Shown here: piece by piece, positions 26,524 through 36,137 of the stretch
Numbering within the stretch: position 1 is the stretch's first letter
Layout: every line of letters begins with the position of its first letter
From: Aeromonas allosaccharophila
Lineage (GTDB): Bacteria; Pseudomonadota; Gammaproteobacteria; Enterobacterales; Aeromonadaceae
Direction of reading: 5' to 3'
Assembly: GCF_000819685.1 (NCBI RefSeq)
Contig: NZ_CDBR01000083.1
Coordinates: 263 to 38,070 of the forward strand
Length of the DNA stretch: 37,808 nucleotides
Program-made: the position numbers and the translations under genes
Notes under the pieces: generated by a model
Databases searched by the model: none
The model's input: the letters and a program-made list of their open reading frames with translations, nothing else
What the model was told of the DNA's origin: nothing

Positions 26524-28196
26524 TCAAGGCTTGCAGATGAGTATTGTGTGAGAACCGCCCCTTCGACAAGCTGTTCCGGAGTCTGGCCCATCACATCGCG
26601 AGGAGACGGGGAACCGCCATACCCGCACCACCGATTGCGCCCTCCCAACTTGGCCTGATAGAGCGCCATATCAGCCAGCTTGAAACTGTGGCTCCAGAAT
26701 GAATCCGGACATTCAGGATGCAACGGATAGCGACAGTACCCCAACGACACCGTCAACCATAGCGGCCTGTCTTCGAAACCAAAGCGGTGCTGGGCAACAC
26801 GCAGCCTGAGGTATTCGGCTCGCAACGCCAACTCCTGTTCGTTATCCACCTGCAACAACAGTAAAAACTCCTCTCCCCCCAGTCGGATAATCGGTTCTGA
26901 TTCACTCACCACCAGCTTGCGCAGCAGTTCAGCCAGTTGCTTCAACACCAGATCCCCGATGTCATGACCAAATCGATCATTTATCCGTTTGAAATGATCG
27001 AGATCCAGCAGCAACAGCAAACAAGGCTTGGCTCCGTTAGCCTGCAACCAGCCATCCAGATAGCGGCGATTGAAGCAACGGGTCAAGGGATCGGTGAACG
27101 CCGCCATCTCCATCTGACAGGATCGCTCCAGCAACGCATCGTGTTGCTGGTTTACCTTGCTAGCCATCTCCCTGAACTTGCCACTCAAGGTCGCCATTTC
27201 GGCACTGCTGTCGATAAACGGGATCAAATTGACATCTGGCCGATCGCCAAAACGCTGCAACGCCGACACCAGCTGTTGCAACGGGGTAAGCACAATACTG
27301 TTGAGTCGGTACATGGCGATCATGATGCAGACAAAACTGATAAACAGCATGCCCACAAAGGTCCAGAGCGCCCCCTCCAGCACACTGCCCAATACTTTGC
27401 GCTCCTCCTCAATGACCAGCGTCAACACCGGCAGGTTATCGCTGTTGAGCAGCCGCACCTCTCCCCTCAGCCGATCCAGCCCCAGGTCAATCAGGCGATA
27501 GGTCATTTGCGATTTCAACGGTTTGAAGGAGGTGGTGACATCCAGATTGGTATGGGAGATCGCCAGTGGCAGCTCGGTTCGCTCCGATACCTGCTCGAGA
27601 TAAGCGGTGTCGAGCCAACGCATCACCAGCAAAAAACCGTTGAACGGCGCAGAGCCGTCACTGTTTCTGATCGGCTGCCAGGAGTACATCAGTGGTCCCC
27701 ACTGGGAGGCTCGGATGCCATGCAGGTTGGCCCCACCCTGCGCCATAGACTGCTCTTTGAGCTGTTTTTTCAGCTCGTCGAGGAAATAGGGAAACTGATC
27801 AGGATTGATCCCGGGCGCATCGGGAAGCAGGGTGCGCGTCCAGATTTCGTGCCCCCCGAGATCCATAAAGCTCATCAGGTTGAGGCTGAAATCCCGCATT
27901 GGCATGTCGTTGAACAGATTGGATTCGATGTACATCCTGTTTCTGTTGCCTATAAAGCGGTGGCTATCATCCCAGATGCCCCAATCCCGACTGAATGCAT
28001 CCAGAGCTGCGACATCGGACTGCACCACCCGACTTACTCGCAGCAGGTGATCCTTCATGCGCTGCTCTTCAATCCGGCTGGCCGCCGGGATCTGGGCCCA
28101 GGCCAGCAGGAACAATAGCAGCAGGATAGCCCCCAGCCAGATGGGGAACATGGAGTAAGCCAACTGATGATCAATCGTGCGCGGAGCCTGAGCCAT
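26520..28196 (-). CDS. Membrane-bound diguanylate cyclase (CHASE4-HAMP-like-GGDEF)
   Basis: Predicted to make cyclic di-GMP in response to a periplasmic signal. 558 residues: TM1 about 16-34, then a periplasmic CHASE4 domain (DAFSRDWGIWDDSHRFIGN). TM2 is about 280-300, followed by a HAMP-like linker (RLNSIVLTPLQQLVSAL). The GGDEF domain begins at FTDPLTRCFNRRYLDG and has LDLDHFKRINDRFGHDIGD and the active site RLGGEEF. The inhibitory RxxD I-site expected five residues before GGEEF is absent (SEPI is there), so product inhibition may be lacking. No EAL domain. It stands alone between ompW and uvrA. Confidence 0.92.
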   Translation of the reverse strand: MAQAPRTIDHQLAYSMFPIWLGAILLLLFLLAWAQIPAASRIEEQRMKDHLLRVSRVVQSDVAALDAFSRDWGIWDDSHRFIGNRNRMYIESNLFNDMPMRDFSLNLMSFMDLGGHEIWTRTLLPDAPGINPDQFPYFLDELKKQLKEQSMAQGGANLHGIRASQWGPLMYSWQPIRNSDGSAPFNGFLLVMRWLDTAYLEQVSERTELPLAISHTNLDVTTSFKPLKSQMTYRLIDLGLDRLRGEVRLLNSDNLPVLTLVIEEERKVLGSVLEGALWTFVGMLFISFVCIMIAMYRLNSIVLTPLQQLVSALQRFGDRPDVNLIPFIDSSAEMATLSGKFREMASKVNQQHDALLERSCQMEMAAFTDPLTRCFNRRYLDGWLQANGAKPCLLLLLDLDHFKRINDRFGHDIGDLVLKQLAELLRKLVVSESEPIIRLGGEEFLLLLQVDNEQELALRAEYLRLRVAQHRFGFEDRPLWLTVSLGYCRYPLHPECPDSFWSHSFKLADMALYQAKLGGRNRWCGYGGSPSPRDVMGQTPEQLVEGAVLTQYSSASLD

Positions 28197-28318
28197 AACC
28201 CGATATATCCATTACCATGATGCCGTGATACCCAGCCTGCCCGCATTACACGAGCCGCACCTGCAGGCTCCCGATTTTCATAGTAAAGAGGGGCCAAAGG
28301 CCCCCCGATTATAACGGT

Positions 28319-31147
28319 TTATCTGGTCAATAGCGGTCGCAAAAAACGAGCTGTATGAGACTCTTTATGGCCGCAGATCTCCTCTGGCGTCCCCGTCACC
28401 AAAATTCGGCCGCCACCGGCGCCCCCCTCCGGCCCCAGATCGACGATCCAGTCGGCAGTTTTCACCACGTCCAGGTTGTGCTCGATGATGACGATGGTAT
28501 TACCGCGATCCCGCAACTGGTGCAGTACCTTGAGCAGTTGCTGGATGTCGTGGAAGTGCAACCCGGTAGTCGGCTCGTCCAGAATATAGAGGGTCTGACC
28601 GGTATCCCGCTTGGAGAGCTCCCGCGCCAGCTTGACCCGCTGCGCCTCGCCGCCAGAGAGAGTGGTCGCTGACTGACCAAGGCGAATGTAAGAGAGGCCC
28701 ACATCCATCAGGGTTTGCAACTTGCGCGCCACTGCCGGCACCGGATCGAAGAACTCGCGGGCATCTTCCACTGTCATGTCGAGGATCTCGTGGATGTTCT
28801 TGCCCTTGTATTTCACCTCCAGGGTCTCGCGGTTATAGCGCTTGCCCTTGCAGACGTCGCAAGGCACGTAGACATCCGGCAGGAAGTGCATCTCCACCTT
28901 GATGACCCCATCCCCCTGACACGCCTCGCAGCGACCGCCCTTGACGTTGAAGGAGAAACGGCCCGGCAGGTAACCGCGAGAGCGCGCCTCCTGGGTGCCG
29001 GAGAGCAGCTCGCGGATCGGGGTAAACAGACCGGTGTAGGTGGCCGGGTTGGAGCGCGGCGTACGGCCGATGGGGCTCTGGTCGATATCCACCACCTTGT
29101 CCAGATGCTCCAGCCCCTCGACGCTGCGATAGGGCGCAGGCGTAGACTCGGTCGCCTTGTTCAGTTCACGGTGAGCGATACGGAACAGGGTGTCGTTGAT
29201 CAGGGTGGACTTGCCGGAGCCGGAGACGCCGGTGACGCAGGTCATCACCCCGATCGGCAGATCCAGGTTGACGTTACGCAGGTTGTTGCCGCTCGCCCCC
29301 TTGAGTTTCAACCACTTGCCGGTGAGTGGCGTGCGCTCGGCCGGGATGGCGATCTGCTTGCGGCCAGAGAGGTAGTCACCGGTCAGCGATTCCGGATTGT
29401 CGATAATCTGTTGGGGGGTGCCCTGCGCAACAATCTCTCCACCGTGCACGCCAGCCCCCGGGCCGATATCGAGCACGTGGTCAGCGAGGCGAATGGCATC
29501 CTCGTCGTGCTCCACCACGATGACGGTGTTGCCGAGATCGCGCAGATGGGTGAGAGTCTTGAGCAGCCGCTCATTGTCGCGCTGGTGCAGGCCGATGGAA
29601 GGCTCATCGAGCACATACATCACCCCTACCAGACCGGCACCGATCTGGCTCGCCAGCCGGATCCGCTGGGCTTCACCACCGGAGAGGGTCTCGGCGCTGC
29701 GCGACAGGCTCAGGTAGTTGAGGCCGACGTTCACCAGGAAGCCGAGTCGCTCGACGATCTCTTTCAGGATCTTCTCGGCAATCTGGGCTCGCTGGCCGGT
29801 CAGGTTCAACCCTTCAAAGAAGGCGAGCGCATCGCCGATAGACTGCTCGGCGATGGCGGGCAGGTTGCGGTTGTCGACGAAGACATGACGCGCCTCTTCC
29901 CGCAGTCGGCTGCCACCGCAGCTGGTACAGGATTTGTTGGCGATGTATTTGGAGAGCTCTTCGCGCACCGAGTTGGACTCGGTTTCCCGGTAGCGCCGCT
30001 CCATGTTGTGCAGGATCCCCTCGAACGGGTGCTTGCGCACCACTACATCGCCGCGATCGTTCATATAACGGAACTCGATCTCGGTGCGGCCAGAACCACG
30101 CAGGATCACCTCCTGGGTCTTCGGCGGCAGATCTTCCCACGGCGTATCCAGATCGAACTTGTAGTGCTCGGAGAGGGATTTCAGCATCTGGAAGTAATAG
30201 AAGCTGCGCTTGTCCCAGCCACGGATGGCGCCGTTGGCCAGGCTGATGGCAGGATCGCCGATCACCTTGGCCGGATCGAAATATTGCTGCACCCCGAGGC
30301 CGTCACAAGTCGGGCAGGCACCGGCCGGGTTGTTGAAGGAGAAGATGCGCGGCTCCAGCTCCGACATGGAGTAGCCGCACTCCGGGCAGGCGAAGTTGGC
30401 GGAGAAGGTCATGGGGGCAGCCCCCTCCTCTCCATCCATCGGCACGACCTGCACGATGCCACCGGAGAGGGTCAGCGCCGTCTCGAACGATTCGGCCAGC
30501 CGCAACGCCAGGTCATCGCGCACCTTGAAGCGATCCACCACCACCTCGATGGTGTGCTTCTTGTGCAGCTCCAGCGCGGGCGGGTCTGAGAGATCGCACA
30601 CCTCGCCATCGATGCGGGCACGGATGTAACCCTGGGCCGCCAGATTCTCCAGCAGCTTGGCGTGTTCCCCCTTGCGATCACGCACCACCGGGGCCAGCAG
30701 CATCAGCTTGGCGCCTTCGGGCTGGGCCAGCACCTGATCCACCATCTGGCTGATGGTCTGGGCGGCGAGCGGAATGGCATGGGTCGGGCAGCGCGGCTCA
30801 CCGACCCGGGCAAACAGCAGACGCAGGTAGTCGTAGATTTCGGTGATGGTGCCGACGGTCGAGCGCGGGTTGTGGGAAGTAGACTTCTGCTCGATGGAAA
30901 TAGCGGGCGAGAGCCCCTCGATATGGTCTACATCCGGCTTCTCCATCAGGGAGAGGAACTGGCGGGCATAGGCGGAGAGGGACTCCACGTAGCGGCGCTG
31001 CCCCTCGGCATAGAGGGTATCGAACGCCAGAGAGGATTTGCCCGAACCGGAGAGGCCGGTGACCACGATCAGCTTGTCGCGGGGCAGGGTCAGATTGATG
31101 TTCTTGAGGTTATGGGTGCGAGCACCCCGGACCACGATCTTTTCCAT
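28319..31147 (-). CDS. uvrA: Excinuclease ABC subunit A
   Basis: Damage-recognition ATPase of nucleotide excision repair, acting with UvrB/UvrC. The 942 residues are the usual length. Two ABC ATPase modules: Walker [14 protein letters not shown] (about 31-43) and [10 protein letters not shown] (about 640), with signatures [14 protein letters not shown] and [15 protein letters not shown]. Zinc modules: [14 protein letters not shown]...CPTC in the first half and CEACQGDG...CDVC in the second. An SOS box lies about 53 bp upstream, and ssb is divergent, as in E. coli. Confidence 0.98.
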   Translation of the reverse strand: MEKIVVRGARTHNLKNINLTLPRDKLIVVTGLSGSGKSSLAFDTLYAEGQRRYVESLSAYARQFLSLMEKPDVDHIEGLSPAISIEQKSTSHNPRSTVGTITEIYDYLRLLFARVGEPRCPTHAIPLAAQTISQMVDQVLAQPEGAKLMLLAPVVRDRKGEHAKLLENLAAQGYIRARIDGEVCDLSDPPALELHKKHTIEVVVDRFKVRDDLALRLAESFETALTLSGGIVQVVPMDGEEGAAPMTFSANFACPECGYSMSELEPRIFSFNNPAGACPTCDGLGVQQYFDPAKVIGDPAISLANGAIRGWDKRSFYYFQMLKSLSEHYKFDLDTPWEDLPPKTQEVILRGSGRTEIEFRYMNDRGDVVVRKHPFEGILHNMERRYRETESNSVREELSKYIANKSCTSCGGSRLREEARHVFVDNRNLPAIAEQSIGDALAFFEGLNLTGQRAQIAEKILKEIVERLGFLVNVGLNYLSLSRSAETLSGGEAQRIRLASQIGAGLVGVMYVLDEPSIGLHQRDNERLLKTLTHLRDLGNTVIVVEHDEDAIRLADHVLDIGPGAGVHGGEIVAQGTPQQIIDNPESLTGDYLSGRKQIAIPAERTPLTGKWLKLKGASGNNLRNVNLDLPIGVMTCVTGVSGSGKSTLINDTLFRIAHRELNKATESTPAPYRSVEGLEHLDKVVDIDQSPIGRTPRSNPATYTGLFTPIRELLSGTQEARSRGYLPGRFSFNVKGGRCEACQGDGVIKVEMHFLPDVYVPCDVCKGKRYNRETLEVKYKGKNIHEILDMTVEDAREFFDPVPAVARKLQTLMDVGLSYIRLGQSATTLSGGEAQRVKLARELSKRDTGQTLYILDEPTTGLHFHDIQQLLKVLHQLRDRGNTIVIIEHNLDVVKTADWIVDLGPEGGAGGGRILVTGTPEEICGHKESHTARFLRPLLTR

Positions 31148-31520
31148 CTTGTTGCACGCTCGATACAGAAACCTGAGCGAGTCAGTATGGCATAGAGACT
31201 ACTGGATGAATAGACAGGCATTATCTATCGCCATTATCCTTTTTCACTATGAACAAAAGTGCCGTCATCCCCTGACCAAGCAGGGGGCCCCACCCTCAAT
31301 CCATGCCAGCAACCGCTCGCCCACGGAGTGATCAACTGTTACTATTGGGGGCTAAACGTGAGCCAGGTAATGGATAAACATCAGCCTGATTGCTGCAACG
31401 GATATAGAAAAACTATGTTGTTCAATATGATAACAACATGGGGAAAGATAAAAGCGCGGTAACTCATTTGGTTGGCCCAGGCTTTCAGTCTGGCCGGAAT
31501 ATAAAGGTGGAAGAGAGATT
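31148..31520. other. uvrA-ssb divergent regulatory region
   Basis: 373 bp containing the SOS box (31200-31219) on the uvrA side and an inverted repeat ATGTTGTT (31415-31422) / AACAACAT (31432-31439) on the ssb side. The centre of that repeat contains TATGAT, a plausible ssb -10 element. No gene recognised. Confidence 0.5.
31200..31219. promoter_or_regulatory. LexA (SOS) box of uvrA
   Basis: TACTGGATGAATAGACAGGC, CTG-N10-CAG at 31202-31217. The central GATGAATAGA is almost the same as in the recA box of this window (TATGAATAGA). It lies 53 bp before uvrA and about 300 bp before ssb, so uvrA is the likely target. Confidence 0.88.
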
Positions 31521-32108
31521 ATGGCCAGTCGAGGCATCAATAAAGTCATTCTGATCGGTAACCTCGGGCAAGACCCGGAAGTACGCTACATGCCGAGTGG
31601 CGGTGCTGTGACCAACATTACTCTGGCTACCTCTGAAACCTGGCGCGACAAACAGACCGGTGAGCAGAAAGAGCGTACCGAATGGCACCGTGTTGTCTTC
31701 ATGGGCAAACTGGCCGAAGTGGCTGGCGAGTACCTGAAGAAGGGCTCCCAGGTCTATGTCGAAGGCAAACTGCAAACCCGCAAATGGCAAGATCAGAGCG
31801 GCCAGGAGCGTTACACCACTGAAGTGCTGGTCGACAGCTTCACTGGCGTGATGCAGATGCTGGGTGGCCGTCCACAAGGCGGTCAGGGTATGGGCCAGAA
31901 CATGGGTGGCCAATCCCAGGGTAACTGGGGTCAGCCGCAGCAGAGCATGCCTGCCCAGCAGCCGATGAACCAGCAGCGCCCGGCGCCGGCTCCGCAGCAA
32001 AACATGCAGCCGCAAGGCGGTTATGGCCGTCCGGCCCAGCAGCCACAATCTGCGCCGCCGGTATATAACGAACCACCGATGGATTTCGACGACGATATCC
32101 CGTTCTAA
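31521..32108 (+). CDS. ssb: Single-stranded DNA-binding protein
   Basis: Protects single-stranded DNA in replication, repair and recombination and recruits partners through its C-terminal tip. 195 residues: an OB fold over about 1-112 ([26 protein letters not shown] in parts, [55 protein letters not shown]), a long Gln/Gly/Pro-rich linker (115-182) and the acidic tip [15 protein letters not shown] precedes the ATG. Divergent from uvrA. Confidence 0.98.
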   Translation: MASRGINKVILIGNLGQDPEVRYMPSGGAVTNITLATSETWRDKQTGEQKERTEWHRVVFMGKLAEVAGEYLKKGSQVYVEGKLQTRKWQDQSGQERYTTEVLVDSFTGVMQMLGGRPQGGQGMGQNMGGQSQGNWGQPQQSMPAQQPMNQQRPAPAPQQNMQPQGGYGRPAQQPQSAPPVYNEPPMDFDDDIPF

Positions 32109-32121
32109 GAACAGACATATT

Positions 32122-32153
32122 AAAAAGACCCTGATAAAACAGGGTCTTTTTAA
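32122..32153 (+). terminator. ssb terminator
   Basis: AAAAGACCCTG / CAGGGTCTTTT with a 6-nt loop and trailing T residues, 15 bp after the ssb stop. Confidence 0.92.
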
Positions 32154-32242
32154 TTCAAGCCGAGCACCTCTACCAGCAGGGAAGAGTATTCTATTAGTGA
32201 CGGCCCATATTCAGCCATGAACCGGCGCCACAGGAGCACTTG

Positions 32243-32998
32243 ATGAAAGGTGCGATGAAACCGATTGCCCGGATGCTGCTATTGCTGGCGATTTTTCTCC
32301 CCGGACAACTACTGGCACAACCGCTCAAGGTAGGGGTCAGCTTTGCCATCCCTCCTTATGTCATCGAAGGCGATAACCGCGGCATCGAACTGGATCTGTT
32401 GAAAGAGGCGTTCGCCGGTAGCGACTATGAGCCCAGCTTTGAATATCTGCCGCTGGAGCGCACCTTCCGCCTGTTCGAATCAGGCAAGCTGGATGCCATC
32501 ATCAACGTCAGACCCGGCATGGTTGATCCCCTCTTTCTGACCCGCCCCGTCATTACCTTCCATAACCGGATCTTCAGCCTGCGCACTACCCATATCAGTA
32601 CCCTGGACGATCTGCATTCAAAACGAGTCACCGCCTTTCAACGGGCAAGGATCATTCTGGGGGGCGAGTTTGCCACCATGGCCAACCAGAATCCTCACTA
32701 TGAGGAGGTGGCCAAGCAGCAGGGACAGGTGCACCAGCTGATGCGCGGCAGGGTCGATGCGGTGGTACTGGAAGAGCGGGTGTTCTACTACTATCTGGAC
32801 CAGCTGATCGCCACGGCGCAGGCTGGCGAACGCTACGAGCACAACCAGGTCAGTCAAGCGGACCTCTTCCCACCCACTGTCTATCACTTCGCCTTTCGCT
32901 CGGCTGATGCCCTCAAGTTGTTCAACGCTCGTCTCGAGGCAATGAAAAAGGATGGCAGCTATCAGCGAATTTTCGAGGTGTACGGCGCCAAGCCCTAG
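32243..32998 (+). CDS. Periplasmic substrate-binding protein (family 3-like)
   Basis: 251 residues from ATG 32243 (AGGAG six bases upstream). Signal peptide ARMLLLLAIFLPGQLLA, then PLKVGVSFAIPPYVIEGDNRG, the typical opening of family-3 solute-binding proteins, and GIELDLLKEAFAG, ERTFRLFESGKLDAIINV, KRVTAFQRARIILG and RGRVDAVVLEERVFYYY. Substrate unknown. It is monocistronic: ssb's terminator lies before it and a hairpin follows. It is not an obvious member of the A/B/C paralog set. Again no permease or ATPase is nearby. Confidence 0.85.
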   Translation: MKGAMKPIARMLLLLAIFLPGQLLAQPLKVGVSFAIPPYVIEGDNRGIELDLLKEAFAGSDYEPSFEYLPLERTFRLFESGKLDAIINVRPGMVDPLFLTRPVITFHNRIFSLRTTHISTLDDLHSKRVTAFQRARIILGGEFATMANQNPHYEEVAKQQGQVHQLMRGRVDAVVLEERVFYYYLDQLIATAQAGERYEHNQVSQADLFPPTVYHFAFRSADALKLFNARLEAMKKDGSYQRIFEVYGAKP

Positions 32999-33041
32999 AC
33001 ATTCATCAGTTCAAGACGACAGCCCCGAACCCGGAAACATA

Positions 33042-33068
33042 AAAGCCAGCCCATTACAGGCTGGCTTT
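33042..33068. terminator. Convergent terminator hairpin
   Basis: AAAGCCAGCC-CATTACA-GGCTGGCTTT, 10-bp perfect stem between two convergent genes (ends at 32998 and 33103). T residues on both strands are short, so it is probably a bidirectional terminator. Confidence 0.75.
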
Positions 33069-33102
33069 GTACTGGCTCCGAAGGAACAGCAGTAAAGGAG
33101 CG

Positions 33103-33225
33103 TTACTTCATTGCGCTGCCGTTTTTCAGATCTGCTTTCTGACGTTTGGCTTCGCGTTTCTCTTTCAGTGACATCTGCGGTTTTTTCTTGGCATCTTTGC
33201 CGTTGTGATGTTCTTTGTTACTCAT
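33103..33225 (-). CDS. Small basic hydrophilic protein (40 residues)
   Basis: ATG 33225 (or the adjacent ATG 33228) to TAA 33103, with TTTGGAG 4-8 bases upstream. The product MSNKEHHNGKDAKKKPQMSL then KEKREAKRQKADLKNGSAMK is highly charged, lysine-rich and probably helical, with no signal or membrane segment. The coding appearance (good ribosome binding site, start and stop in a compact convergent arrangement with a terminator) makes it a likely real small gene. Its function is unknown to me. Confidence 0.65.
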   Translation of the reverse strand: MSNKEHHNGKDAKKKPQMSLKEKREAKRQKADLKNGSAMK

Positions 33226-33689
33226 CATCAAACTCCAAAAATGTTACCCAGACAGTTGGTTCCTCATGGGAGCCAGCATGCCATCCGAATCATCAACTTC
33301 AGTACGCTTGGTGGGATGGTGCAAGACCATCACCAGACCCAGCATACCCTCCAGCGGCATCCGGATCCAGCCTCATTCTCGCCCAAAAAATGCAGTGCTC
33401 AGCCCCCGGAACACTGACGCCACACAACCTCGACAGGAAAGACCGAAAAAGAGTAATTCGCATTATTAAATGTTGTCATGCTTATATTAACGCATCACTT
33501 TCGAGATATTTTTATGGATAAATATAAACTCCACCCATTATTTATTGCCGTTCAAGCCGTCACCATTTTCATAAGCATTCGCAATATCACCAGAAACATC
33601 AGGTTACAACACCGAATAGGTTATTTCCGGTCAGCCGGATATAATGCGCGCCGCACCGAAATATCCGTTTTTATTCAGGAAGCTGTGAC
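33226..33689. other. Gap before the cation-efflux gene
   Basis: 464 bp. Contains the promoters of the small basic protein (leftward) and of the transporter (rightward). A plus-strand frame 33478-33693 runs into the transporter start, but it has no ribosome binding site and no family features. The stretch 33240-33480 shows nothing recognisable. Confidence 0.5.
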
Positions 33690-34592
33690 ATGAACAGAAA
33701 AACCAGAGCCGCCATGGTGTCGGTCTGCTCCAATATCAGTCTGATTATCATGAAGGTCGTAGCCGGTTTCGCCAGTGGCTCGGTCAGTATCATCTCGGAG
33801 GCCATCCACTCCGCGATGGATCTGGTCGCCGCCCTTATCGCCCTGTTCGCAGTAAAAAAATCCGATCTCCCGCCCGATGAGCGTCACCCCTATGGCCACG
33901 ACAAGATTGAAAATGTCTCCGGCGTCATCGAAGCACTGCTTATCTTGCTGGCCGCAGGCTGGATCATCTTCGAAGCCGTCGACAAGCTAATAGCTCCCAG
34001 CCCCATCGAGAGCATTGGCTGGGGCGTACTGGTGATGGTGATCTCGGCGCTGGTCAACAGCGGGGTATCGGCTTACCTATATAAAGTCGCCAGAGAGGAG
34101 GAGTCGGTCGCGTTGGCTGCCGATGCGCTCCATCTCAAGGCTGACGTGCTCACCTCCGCCGGGGTAGCCGCCGGTCTTGGCGGCATCTGGCTGGCCGGTC
34201 TGTTCGGCCACTCCCTCGCCCTCCTCGACCCGCTGGTCGCCATTGCGGTCGCCATCTTTATTGTCAGAGAGGCGATCAGCATGCTCAACGAGGCCTTCCA
34301 ACCGCTGATCGACCAGAGCATGAGCCCGGAAGAGCTGGCAATGACCAGCCGCATCATCACCGAATGCTGTCCCGCCGCCAGCGGTTTTCACGATCTGCGC
34401 AGTCGTCGTGCCGGTCGCCGCCGCCATATCGACTTTCACCTCACCTTGCCCCCGCAGATGAGCATCGGCGAAGCCCACGACATCTGTGATCGCATCGAAC
34501 ACGCCATCATGCAACAACTGCCCCACGCCATCGTGCTGATCCACGTCGAGCCGGAGGAGCAAGGAGTGCCATCCCCCCTCGCCATAAACTGA
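33690..34592 (+). CDS. Cation diffusion facilitator (CDF) family transporter
   Basis: Proton-coupled efflux of divalent metal ions from the cytoplasm. 300 residues, six predicted membrane segments. The metal-site motif pairs are present: SEAIHSAMDLVAAL (HxxxD, about 39-45) in TM2 and ADALHLKADVLTSAG (HxxxD) in TM5. A cytoplasmic C-terminal domain holds HDLRSRRAGRRRHIDFHLTLPP and ends near HVEPEE, with the His-rich dimer interface of the family. Replacement of the usual TM2 Asp by His41 fits iron/manganese or broad-specificity CDFs less clearly than zinc types, so I leave the metal open. AGGAA is eight bases before the ATG. Confidence 0.92.
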   Translation: MNRKTRAAMVSVCSNISLIIMKVVAGFASGSVSIISEAIHSAMDLVAALIALFAVKKSDLPPDERHPYGHDKIENVSGVIEALLILLAAGWIIFEAVDKLIAPSPIESIGWGVLVMVISALVNSGVSAYLYKVAREEESVALAADALHLKADVLTSAGVAAGLGGIWLAGLFGHSLALLDPLVAIAVAIFIVREAISMLNEAFQPLIDQSMSPEELAMTSRIITECCPAASGFHDLRSRRAGRRRHIDFHLTLPPQMSIGEAHDICDRIEHAIMQQLPHAIVLIHVEPEEQGVPSPLAIN

Positions 34593-34738
34593 AATGTGGC
34601 AAACAGGTGGGAAAGTGGCAGCGAAATAACGGAGATCTGGCACAAACCCGCATTTTTGCGGCCTAAATGCCGATTGCATAAGAAGTGATCGGCACAACTG
34701 TGTTAGGGTATCTAACCCCCCTGCCGCAGGAGCGCGCC

Positions 34739-35023
34739 GTGAAAAAGCTGGAAATGAAAGATCTGACCGAGGCTGAAAAAGCCGAGATAGCCTTGTTATT
34801 GCAAAAGGCACAAGCCAATGCAGACCACCAGCTGAGCAACGGAGAGCGGAACAAGATCCGCGAAGAGGGTCGCCTGAAAATTGTCGCCGACCGCGCCGAA
34901 GCGGCCAAGGTAGCCTCCAAGCTGGCCCGCGAGAAAGCCAAAGAACGCGCCAAAAATCAGGTACTGCCAGAAACCTTCAGCTGGATCGACTCGGTCAGCA
35001 ACAAGTTTCGCAGCAAGCGCTGA
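34739..35023 (+). CDS. Uncharacterised Lys/Glu/Ala-rich coiled protein (94 residues)
   Basis: GTG 34739 has AGGAG seven bases upstream; an earlier ATG at 34685 has none, so I choose GTG. The product is soluble and almost wholly helical by composition (MKDLTEAEKAEIALLLQKA, EEGRLKIVADRAEAAKVASK, LAREKAKERAKN) and ends SWIDSVSNKFRSKR. I do not recognise a family. It is monocistronic with a good terminator. Confidence 0.7.
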   Translation: MKKLEMKDLTEAEKAEIALLLQKAQANADHQLSNGERNKIREEGRLKIVADRAEAAKVASKLAREKAKERAKNQVLPETFSWIDSVSNKFRSKR

Positions 35024-35036
35024 CCCCCAGCTTCCA

Positions 35037-35071
35037 AAACGCCCGCTCGCACTTGGTGCCAGCGGGCGTTT
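35037..35071 (+). terminator. Terminator after the 94-residue protein gene
   Basis: AAACGCCCGCT / AGCGGGCGTTT with a 13-nt loop, 14 bp after the stop. Confidence 0.85.
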
Positions 35072-35619
35072 GCATTTCTGGCCTGCGCACGATGAATCCG
35101 ATTTGCTCTTGTTAACTGGTTCGCTGCTCTGGCGTTAATCCTGGCGTCAAATGGTTGCTTGGCATGACGGGCTCGACACCCAAGCAAACAGACGCCACCA
35201 GCCATCGCTACCCTTTCATTTTTTTCATATTTTTTGCCAGAACTGGCTACATAGTCAGGACAAAAAAGCCAAACCCGGCTTTCTACAGGGTAAGGCGAAT
35301 CCTTGCTGATTTCGCTATGCAGTTGAAATGCATCATGTTTACTATAAAAGATGAGATTTTCGGATGTTACAAAACATTAATATTGAGATAAAGTTTGCTT
35401 TAAAAATGAGAGCGTGTTTTAATCTTTCTCGATGGTTCGGCAGTTCAGACCTGATTATGTTAGGCAGTCATTTTAGTAAAGCAGTGATTAGCATAAGCGT
35501 TATCCTCGGATAATTCTTATCAAATAATTCTCCTTCTTTAGTGCTCCCCATACGTATTGCTGACGAAAAATCAAAAATTGCCATCCAGGTGGCATTCAAC
35601 ACTATTTAAGGAAATCATT
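35072..35619 (+). promoter_or_regulatory. Intergenic region with probable long cold-shock leader
   Basis: 548 bp with no gene I can support. Cold-shock genes of this family usually have untranslated leaders of 100-200 nt that act as thermosensors. The AT-rich stretch from about 35340 to 35619 upstream of the cold-shock start, with no competing gene, fits that. I do not see an unambiguous cold-box or promoter. The earlier part (35072-35340) shows nothing identifiable. Confidence 0.4.
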
Positions 35620-35832
35620 ATGTCTAACAAAATGACTGGTACCGTTAAGTTCTTCAACGCTGAGAAAGGTTTTGGTTTCATCTCCCCGGCTGACGGCAGC
35701 AAAGACGTGTTCGTACACTTCTCCGCTATCCAGTCCACCAGCTTCAAAACCCTGGACGAAGGTCAGCGCGTTGAGTTCACCATCGAGCAAGGCCAGAAAG
35801 GCCCGGCTGCTGCCAACGTAGTTGGTCTGTAA
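35620..35832 (+). CDS. Cold-shock protein (CspA family)
   Basis: 70-residue five-stranded OB protein that binds single-stranded RNA/DNA and melts RNA structures. RNP1 is KGFGFIS and RNP2 is VFVHFSAI, with [13 protein letters not shown] upstream and [18 protein letters not shown] at the end. ATG 35620 has AAGGA eight bases upstream. A longer in-frame ATG (35557) lacks a family match. Which csp paralog this is cannot be told from sequence alone. Confidence 0.96.
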   Translation: MSNKMTGTVKFFNAEKGFGFISPADGSKDVFVHFSAIQSTSFKTLDEGQRVEFTIEQGQKGPAAANVVGL

Positions 35833-35890
35833 TTCAAGCCTGAGCATGCCGCTGATGGCTCACGCCAATCGCTGACAGCTCTGCAAGAAT

Positions 35891-35920
35891 TAAAAAAACC
35901 CGCCTAGGCGGGTTTTTTGT
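35891..35920 (+). terminator. Cold-shock gene terminator
   Basis: AAAAAACCCGCC-TA-GGCGGGTTTTTT, 35893-35918. Nearly perfect palindrome with T run, 60 bp after the stop; probably bidirectional. Confidence 0.93.
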
Positions 35921-36101
35921 TGTTCCCCACTTTTTTCCTCACGGTTCTCCCACCGCCCGACCATTTGATCCCTGCCTTACAAACTCTCACCACTTGAGTC
36001 TGACAAAGAGCTCCAAGTGAGCTCAAAATGTAAAATAGTGACGAAAAAGTCAGGTTATCCGCTGTATTTGCCACGAATTCTTGCTATTTTGCGCGCCACA
36101 A

Positions 36102-36117
36102 AAGCAAACGATTTCCT
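36102..36117. promoter_or_regulatory. PurR box upstream of the purine permease
   Basis: AAGCAAACGATTTCCT matches the PurR consensus ANGCAANCGNTTNCNT at every defined position. It lies 20 bp before the permease ATG, so PurR bound to hypoxanthine/guanine would block transcription or its elongation. Confidence 0.85.
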
Positions 36118-36137
36118 TCACACTTTCAGGATAAGTT

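Noticed and set aside
28715..30589. 624-codon frame antisense to uvrA
   Set aside because: Shadow of uvrA; composition is that of an antisense frame and there is no ribosome binding site.
33478..33693. 71-codon frame before the cation-efflux gene
   Set aside because: No ribosome binding site or family features, and it runs into the start of a clear transporter gene.
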